From Nematostella vectensis (lineage: Eukaryota; Cnidaria; Anthozoa; Actiniaria; Edwardsiidae): a stretch of DNA of 64,000 bases. The notes beneath the pieces were generated by a model. The model made no database searches. It saw only the letters and a program-made list of their open reading frames with translations, and was not told where the DNA came from. Location: contig NC_064041.1 of the NCBI RefSeq assembly GCF_932526225.1, forward strand, positions 7,934,313 to 7,998,312, in the 5' to 3' direction. Of the stretch, positions 57,121 to 64,000 are shown piece after piece. The position numbers and the translations under genes are program-made. How positions within the stretch are numbered: position 1 is the first letter of the stretch; every line of letters starts with the position of its first letter.

Positions 57121-59199
57121 AGGTACCCCTCCCAATCACACCCCACACAGGCACCCCTCACAAACACACCCCACAGAGGTACCCCTCCAAAACACACCCC
57201 ACACAGGTACCTCTCCCAAACACGCCCCACACAGCTACCCCTCCCAAACACACTCCACACAGGTACCCCTCATAAACACACCCCACACAGGTACCCCTCA
57301 CAAACACACCCCATACTGGTACCCCACACAAGCACACCCCACACAGGTACCCCTCATAAACACACCCCACACAGGTACACCTCACAAACACACCCCACAC
57401 AGGTACCCCACACAAACCCACCCCACACATGTATCCTCAAAAACACACCCCACACAGGTACCCCTACCAAACACACCCCACACAGTTACCCCTCAAAAAC
57501 ACACACGACACAGTTACCCCTCACAAACACGCCCAACACAGCTACCCCGAATAAACACGCCCCACACAGGTACCCCTCCCAAACACACCCCACACAGTAA
57601 CCCCTCAAAAACACACCCCATACAGGTACCCCTCCCAAACACACCCCACACAGGTTTCCCCTCACAAACACACCTCACACAGTTACCCCTCGCAAACACA
57701 CCCCACACAGGTTCCCCTCACAAACACACCTCACACAGTTACCCCTCGCAAACACACCCCACACAGGTTTCCCCTCCCAAACACTACCCACACAGTTACC
57801 ACTCCCAAACACTCCCCACACATGTTTCCCCTCCCAAAGACACCCCGCACAGGTACCCCTCCCAAACACACCCCACACAGGTACCCCTCCCAAACACACC
57901 CCACACAGGTACCCCTCCCAAACACACCCCACACAGGTATCCCTCCCAAACACACCCCACACAGGTACCCTTCCCAAACACACCCCACACAGGTTTTGCC
58001 CCCCAAACACACCCCACACAGGTACCCTTCTCAAACACACCCCACAGAGGTACCCCTCCCAAACACACCCCACACAGGTTTATCCTCCCAAACACACCCC
58101 ACACAGGTACCCCTCACAAACACACCCCACACAGGTACCCTTCCCAAACACACCCCACACAAGTACCCCTCCCAAACACACCCCACACATTAACCCCTCA
58201 AAAACACACCCCACACAGGTACCCCTCCCAAACACACCCCACACAGGTATCCCTCCCAAACACACCCCACACAGGTACCCTTCCCAAACACACCCCACAG
58301 AGGTACCCCTCCCAAACACACCCCACACAGGTTTTGCCCCCCAAACACACCCCACACAGGTACCCTTCTCAAACACACCCCACACAGGTACCCCTCCCAA
58401 ACACACCTCACACAGGTTCCCCTCACAAACACACCTCACACAGTTAACCCTCCCAAACACTATCCACACAGTTACCCCACACAGGTACCCCTCATAAACA
58501 CACCCCACACAGGTTCCCCTCACAAACACATCTCACACAGTTACCCCTCACAAACACACCTCACACAGGTACCCCTCACAAACACACCTCACACAGGTAC
58601 CCCTCACAAACACACCCGACACAGGTACCCCTCAAATACACACCCGACACAGGTTTCCCTTAAAAACGCACCCCACACAGGTACCCTTCACAAACACACC
58701 CAACACAGGTACCCCACACAAGCACACCCCACACAGTTACCCCACTTAAGCACACCCCACACAGGTACCCCTCATAAACACGCCCCACACAGGTATCCTT
58801 CAAAAACGCACCCCACACAGGTACCCCTCACAAACACACCCAACACATGAAACGTCACAAACACACCCCACACAGGTACCCCACACAAGTACACCCCACA
58901 CAAGTACTCCTCATAAACACGCCCCACACAGGTACCCCTAACAAACATGCCCCACACAGGTATCCCTTACAAACACACCCCACACAGGTATCCCAAACAA
59001 GTACACCCCACACAGGTACCCCTCATAAACACACCCCACACAGTTACTCCTCAAAAACACTGCCCACACTGGTACCCCTCACAAACACATCCCACACAGG
59101 TACCCCTCCCAAACACACCCCACACAGCTACCCCTTCCAAACACAACTCACACAGTCACACCTTAAAAACACTGCCCACAGAGGTACCCCTCACAAACA
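57121..59199. repeat. 28-bp satellite, block 4
   Basis: About 74 units between GPCR copies C1 and C2. It contains the empty insertion site TTAA at 58746-58749 that corresponds to the Kolobok-like insertion. The junction near 58385-58410 is where the two tandemly duplicated units meet. Confidence 0.95.
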
Positions 59200-59525
59200 C
59201 AATGTTATTTCCAAACCAGTGGGATTGGGAAGCAAATACAAATAGTCTGTTTCTATAAATTCAAGCAATATCAGTATGAATGTCGAAACCTATGTTTAAC
59301 AATAGAAACCTCTTTTTGGCTCTGGTGGGGTGGCGGGTGGTGGAGAAATATATCCGCCCCTTCTGGTCATTTTCTTAGAAGTTTTGAAAATATTAGGAGG
59401 AAAGCCGTCCCCAAAGCCCCTTTCATTGCTACGGCCCTGACAATAAAGACTAATTTTCTCTTGCGACGTCATATTTATTTTTGAACATTTCATTTGATAC
59501 ATGTTTATACTTCGCCCCTCAGCCT

Positions 59526-60300
59526 TTACAGAGAGGTGGTGACGGGGCAAGATGATAACAACGGGACCTCTGCTTGAGAGCTTTCCTGGCAAATGTCGCG
59601 GTTCAGTACAGCTCTAGAAGTGTTTTCTTGTGGGTCCTTGGTCCTGGCCACACATTCCCTTGTGAACACGATTGGGCCAGGACAAACATCGCGGCTCAGT
59701 ACAACTCTAGAAGGAGTGTCTTGAAGGTTGTCGGTTCTGGCGACAGGTTCGCCTCTTACCACAAATGGACCATTTGTTGGGTGCAACTGAACACGTGAAC
59801 AACACAAGAACTTAACGAGAGCCTTTTTAAAGCCGTCCATTCTGAGTGTATAAACCACAGGGTTAACCAGTGAGTTAGCGCACCTTATACAGTAGCAAGC
59901 TAGCACCACATGGGCCTCGGTGTTTCTAAAATCAGTGACAAATATTACAGTCGGGACGCAACACAAAAGTGTAAGGGAAGTTGCGCTGACCAGGGTCTTG
60001 GCCATGTTTCTCTCTCGTTGTTGTGTCTGGGGTAATGCCTGGCGCCCGTGCTGTCTGTTCTGCAGTTTGAACTTTACAAAGATAGCAGCATAGCAAAGAC
60101 AGATAACGGGAAGTGTACAAGCGATCAAGTATTTAACAAAGATATTAAACACGTTAACAGAAATAAGCAGGGCTACAATAGCAGAGGAGGAACATAACAA
60201 TTGGAACGCAAAACCAAAATAGTATGGGTACATTCTTGAGACACGATAACGAAAAGGGAGAAAAACCGCTCAATGGCAATGATCAAAAGACCAAGTCCTG
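59526..60300 (-). pseudogene. GPCR copy C2, 5' truncated into satellite
   Basis: Duplicate of C1 without the extra stop: the frame is open from MYPYYFGFAFQLL (60233) to the C-terminal SSCPVTTSL. It shares the 10-base deletion after FPFRY and the identical break into satellite at 60300/60301, so the truncation predates the tandem duplication. It lacks TM1-TM3 and a native start. Confidence 0.9.
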
Positions 60301-63300
60301 AGGTACCCCTCCCAATCACACCCCACACAGGCACCCCTCACAAACACACCCCACAGAGGTACCCCTCCAAAACACACCCCACACAGGTACCTCTCCCAAA
60401 CACGCCCCACACAGCTACCCCTCCCAAACACACTCCACACAGGTACCCCTCATAAACACACCCCACACAGGTACCCCTCACAAACACACCCCATACTGGT
60501 ACCCCACACAAGCACACCCCACACAGGTACCCCTCATAAACACACCCCACACAGGTACACCTCACAAACACACCCCACACAGGTACCCCACACAAACCCA
60601 CCCCACACATGTATCCTCAAAAACACACCCCACACAGGTACCCCTACCAAACACACCCCACACAGTTACCCCTCAAAAACACACACGACACAGTTACCCC
60701 TCACAAACACGCCCAACACAGCTACCCCGAATAAACACGCCCCACACAGGTACCCCTCCCAAACACACCCCACACAGTAACCCCTCAAAAACACACCCCA
60801 TACAGGTACCCCTCCCAAACACACCCCACACAGGTTTCCCCTCACAAACACACCTCACACAGTTACCCCTCGCAAACACACCCCACACAGGTTCCCCTCA
60901 CAAACACACCTCACACAGTTACCCCTCGCAAACACACCCCACACAGGTTTCCCCTCCCAAACACTACCCACACAGTTACCACTCCCAAACACTCCCCACA
61001 CATGTTTCCCCTCCCAAAGACACCCCGCACAGGTACCCCTCCCAAACACACCCCACACAGGTACCCCTCCCAAACACACCCCACACAGGTACCCTTCCCA
61101 AACACACCCCACACAGGTATCCCTCCCAAACACACCCCACAGAGGTACCCCTCCCAAACACACCCCACACAGGTTTTGCCCCCCAAACACACCCCACACA
61201 GGTACCCTTCTCAAACACACCCCACAGAGGTACCCCTCCCAAACACACCCCACACAGGTTTTTCTTCCCAAACACACCCCACACAGGTACCCCTCTAAAA
61301 CACACCCCACACAGGTACCCTTCCCAAACACACCCCACACAAGTACCCCTCCCAAACACACCCCACACATTAACCCCTCAAAAACACACCCCACACAGGT
61401 ACCCCTCCCAAACACACCCCACACAGGTATCCCTCCCAAACACACCCCACACAGGTACCCTTCCCAAACACACCCCACAGAGGTATCCCTCCCAAACACA
61501 CCCCACACAGGTTTTGCCCCCCAAACACACCCCACACAGGTACCCTTCTCAAACACACCCCACAGAGGTACCCCTCCCTAACACACCCAAAACAGGTTTA
61601 TCCTCCCGAACACACCCCACATAGGTACCCCTCCCAAACACACCCCACACAGGTACCCATCACAAACACACCCCACACAGGTACCCTTCCCAAACACACC
61701 CCACACAAGAACCCCTCCCAAACACACCCCACACATTAACCCCTCAAAAACACACCCCACACAGGTACCCCTCATAAACACACCCCACACAGGTACCCCT
61801 CACAAACACACCCCACACATGTTTTGCCTCCCAAATACACCTCACACAGGTACCCCTCATAAACACACCCCACACAGGTACCCCTCACAAACACACCCCA
61901 TACAGTTACCCCACACAAGCACACCCAACACAGGTACCCCTCATAAACACACCCCACACAGGTACCCCTCCCAAAAATACGCCACACAGTTACCCTTCAA
62001 AAACACACACGACACAGGTACCCCTCCCAAACACACCCCACGCAGTTACCCCTCACAAACACGCCCCATACAGCTACCCTTCATATACACGCAACACACA
62101 GGTTCCCCTCACAAACACACCCCACACAGGTACCCCTCATAAACACACCCCACACAGGTTCCCCTCACAAACACACCTCACACAGTTACCCATCCCAAAC
62201 ACTACCCACACAGTTACCCCACACAGGTACCCCTCATAAACACACCCCACACAGGTTTCCCTCACAAACACACCTCACACAGTTACCCCACACAAACACA
62301 CCTCACACATGTACCCCTCACAAACACACCCGAGACATGTACCCTTCAAATACACACCCGACACAGGTATCCCTCAAAAAGGCACCCCACACAGGTACCC
62401 CTCACAAACACACCCAACACAGGTTTCCCCTCCCAAATACTACCCACACAGTTACCCCACACAGGCACACCCCACTCAGGTACCCCTCATAAACACGCCC
62501 CACACATGTATCCCTCAAAAACTCACCCCACACAGGTACCCCTCACAAACACACCCAACACAGGAAACCTCACAATCACACCCCACAATAGTACACCCCA
62601 CACAAGTACTCTCATAAACACGCCACACACAGGTACCCCGCACAAACACACCCCACAGAGGTACCCCTCCCAATCACACCCCACACAGGCACCCCTCACA
62701 AACACACCCCACAGAGGTACTCCTCCAAAACACACCCCACACAGGTACCTCTCCCAAACACGCCCCACACAGGTACCCCTCCCAAACACACTCCACACAG
62801 GTACCCCTCATAAACACACCCCACACAGGTACCCCTCACAAACACCTCCCATACAGTTACCCCACACAAGCACACCCCACACAGGTACCCCTCATAAACA
62901 CACCCCACACAGGTACACCTCACAAACACACCCCACACAGGTACCCCACACAAACTCACCCCACACATGTATCCTCAAAAACACACCCCACACAGGTACC
63001 CCTCCCAAACACACCCCACACAGTTACCCCTCAAAAACACACACGACACAGTTACCCCTCACAAACACGCCCAACACAGCTACCCCGAATAAACACGCCC
63101 CACACAGGTACCCCTAATAAACACACCCCACACAGGTTCCCCTCACAAACACACCTCACACAGTTACCCCTCGCAAACACACCCCACACAGGTTTCCCCT
63201 CCCAAACACTACCCACACAGTTACCACTCCCAAACACACCCCACACATGTTTCCCCTCCCAAACACACCCCGCACAGGTACCCCTCCCAAACACACCCCA

Positions 63301-64000
63301 CACAGGTACCCCTCCCAAACACACCCCATACAGGTACCCCTCCCAAACACACCCCACACAGGTATCCCTCCCAAACACACCCCACACAGGTACCCTTCCC
63401 AAACACACCCCACAGAAGTACCCCTCCCAAACACACCCCACACAGGTTTTGCCCCCCAAACACACCCCACACAGGTACCCTTCTCAAACACACCCCACAC
63501 AGGTTTATCCTACCAAACACACCCCACAAATGTACCCCTCCCAAGCACACCCCACACAGGTACCCCTCACAAACACACCCCACACAGGTACCCTTCCCAA
63601 ACACACCCCACACAAGTACCCCTCCCAAACACACCCCACACATTAACCCCTCAAAAACACACCCCACACAGGTACCCCTCCCAAACACACCCCACACAGG
63701 TATCCCTCCCAAACACACCCCACACAGGTACCCTTCCCAAACACACCCCACAGAGGTACCCCTCCCAAACACATCCCACACAGGTTTTGCCCCCCAAACA
63801 CACCCCACACAGGTACCCTTCTCAAACACACCCCACAGAGGTACCCCTCCCTAACACACCCAACACAGGTTTATCCTCCCGAACACACCCCACACAGGTA
63901 CCCCTCCCAAACACACCCCACACAGGTTTATCCTCCCAAACACACCCCACAAATGTACCCCTCCCAAGCACACCCCACACAGGTACCCCTTACAATCACA
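60301..64000. repeat. 28-bp satellite, block 5, running off the window
   Basis: About 132 units continue to the right edge. Segments of it (62640-63130 and 63150-63850) repeat the order of variant units seen at 57121-57640 and 57700-58140, showing larger-scale duplication of whole satellite stretches. Long open frames on both strands are repeat artefacts. Confidence 0.95.

Larger units (their letters stand above)
55569..61565. repeat. Recent tandem duplication, period about 3.18 kb
   Basis: 55569-58385 and 58750-61565 align end to end, offset 3181 (3180 after a one-base C-run difference at about 56240). They include satellite, GPCR flank and truncated GPCR. About 400 bases of satellite left of the transposon (about 51960-52364) pair with about 58345-58749, so the duplicated unit once spanned the transposon site. 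Differences in the gene part are very few; satellite at about 57900-58100 versus 61080-61300 differs more. Confidence 0.9.

Noticed and set aside
36963-64000. CRISPR-like array
   Set aside because: 28-bp units are directly adjacent with no unique spacers, in a eukaryotic context. It is a minisatellite.

Overview
The window is animal DNA and most likely comes from an anthozoan cnidarian (sea anemone or coral). The reasons are compact genes with short phase-consistent exons and GT-AG introns, a secreted protein of a type I associate with anthozoans, an expanded intronless rhodopsin-like GPCR family, a LINE fragment, TTAA-targeting DNA transposons, and abundant mini- and microsatellites. I see no prokaryotic operons, CRISPR arrays, rRNAs or tRNAs. 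The species assignment is inference.

Left part (1-29,160), all genes on the + strand. (1) The 3' end of an OTUD3-like deubiquitinase gene (141-1325). (2) A three-exon gene for a divergent homeodomain protein (4800-6259). (3) A four-exon gene for a secreted protein with a fibrinogen-like 'YW..P..PF.V.CDM' segment (8646-14403). (4) A gene of at least ten exons for an IQ-motif (calmodulin-binding) protein (18970-29159), with a doubtful first exon at 17807. I built these gene models by matching splice sites and reading phase. Four of the clearest tandem repeats (28-, 6-, 21- and 33-bp units, plus a 4-bp one) sit inside their introns. Several MITEs and a 5'-truncated LINE also lie in this part.

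Right part (31,150-64,000): a tandemly duplicated region. The repeating theme on the minus strand is a GPCR copy, its flank, and a block of a 28-bp satellite. Two copies are intact 363-codon single-exon receptors (40035-41126 and 45990-47081). Three are a related pseudogene subfamily with shared lesions (31150-36590, 42622-43330, 49318-50010). Two are 5'-truncated copies that break off directly into satellite (56346-57120 and 59526-60300). The last two belong to a very recent tandem duplication with a period of about 3.18 kb.

Two DNA transposons with TTAA target duplications have inserted into this region. One is a 4.4-kb element with inverted arms of about 0.5 kb that splits the first GPCR pseudogene. 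The other is a 3.2-kb Kolobok-like element with a two-exon transposase gene, inserted in the satellite. For the second, the tandem duplication preserves the matching empty site at 58746-58749, so insertion boundaries and relative age can be read from this window alone. Small TTAA-flanked MITEs at 13.5 and 14.8 kb show that further TTAA-type elements are present.
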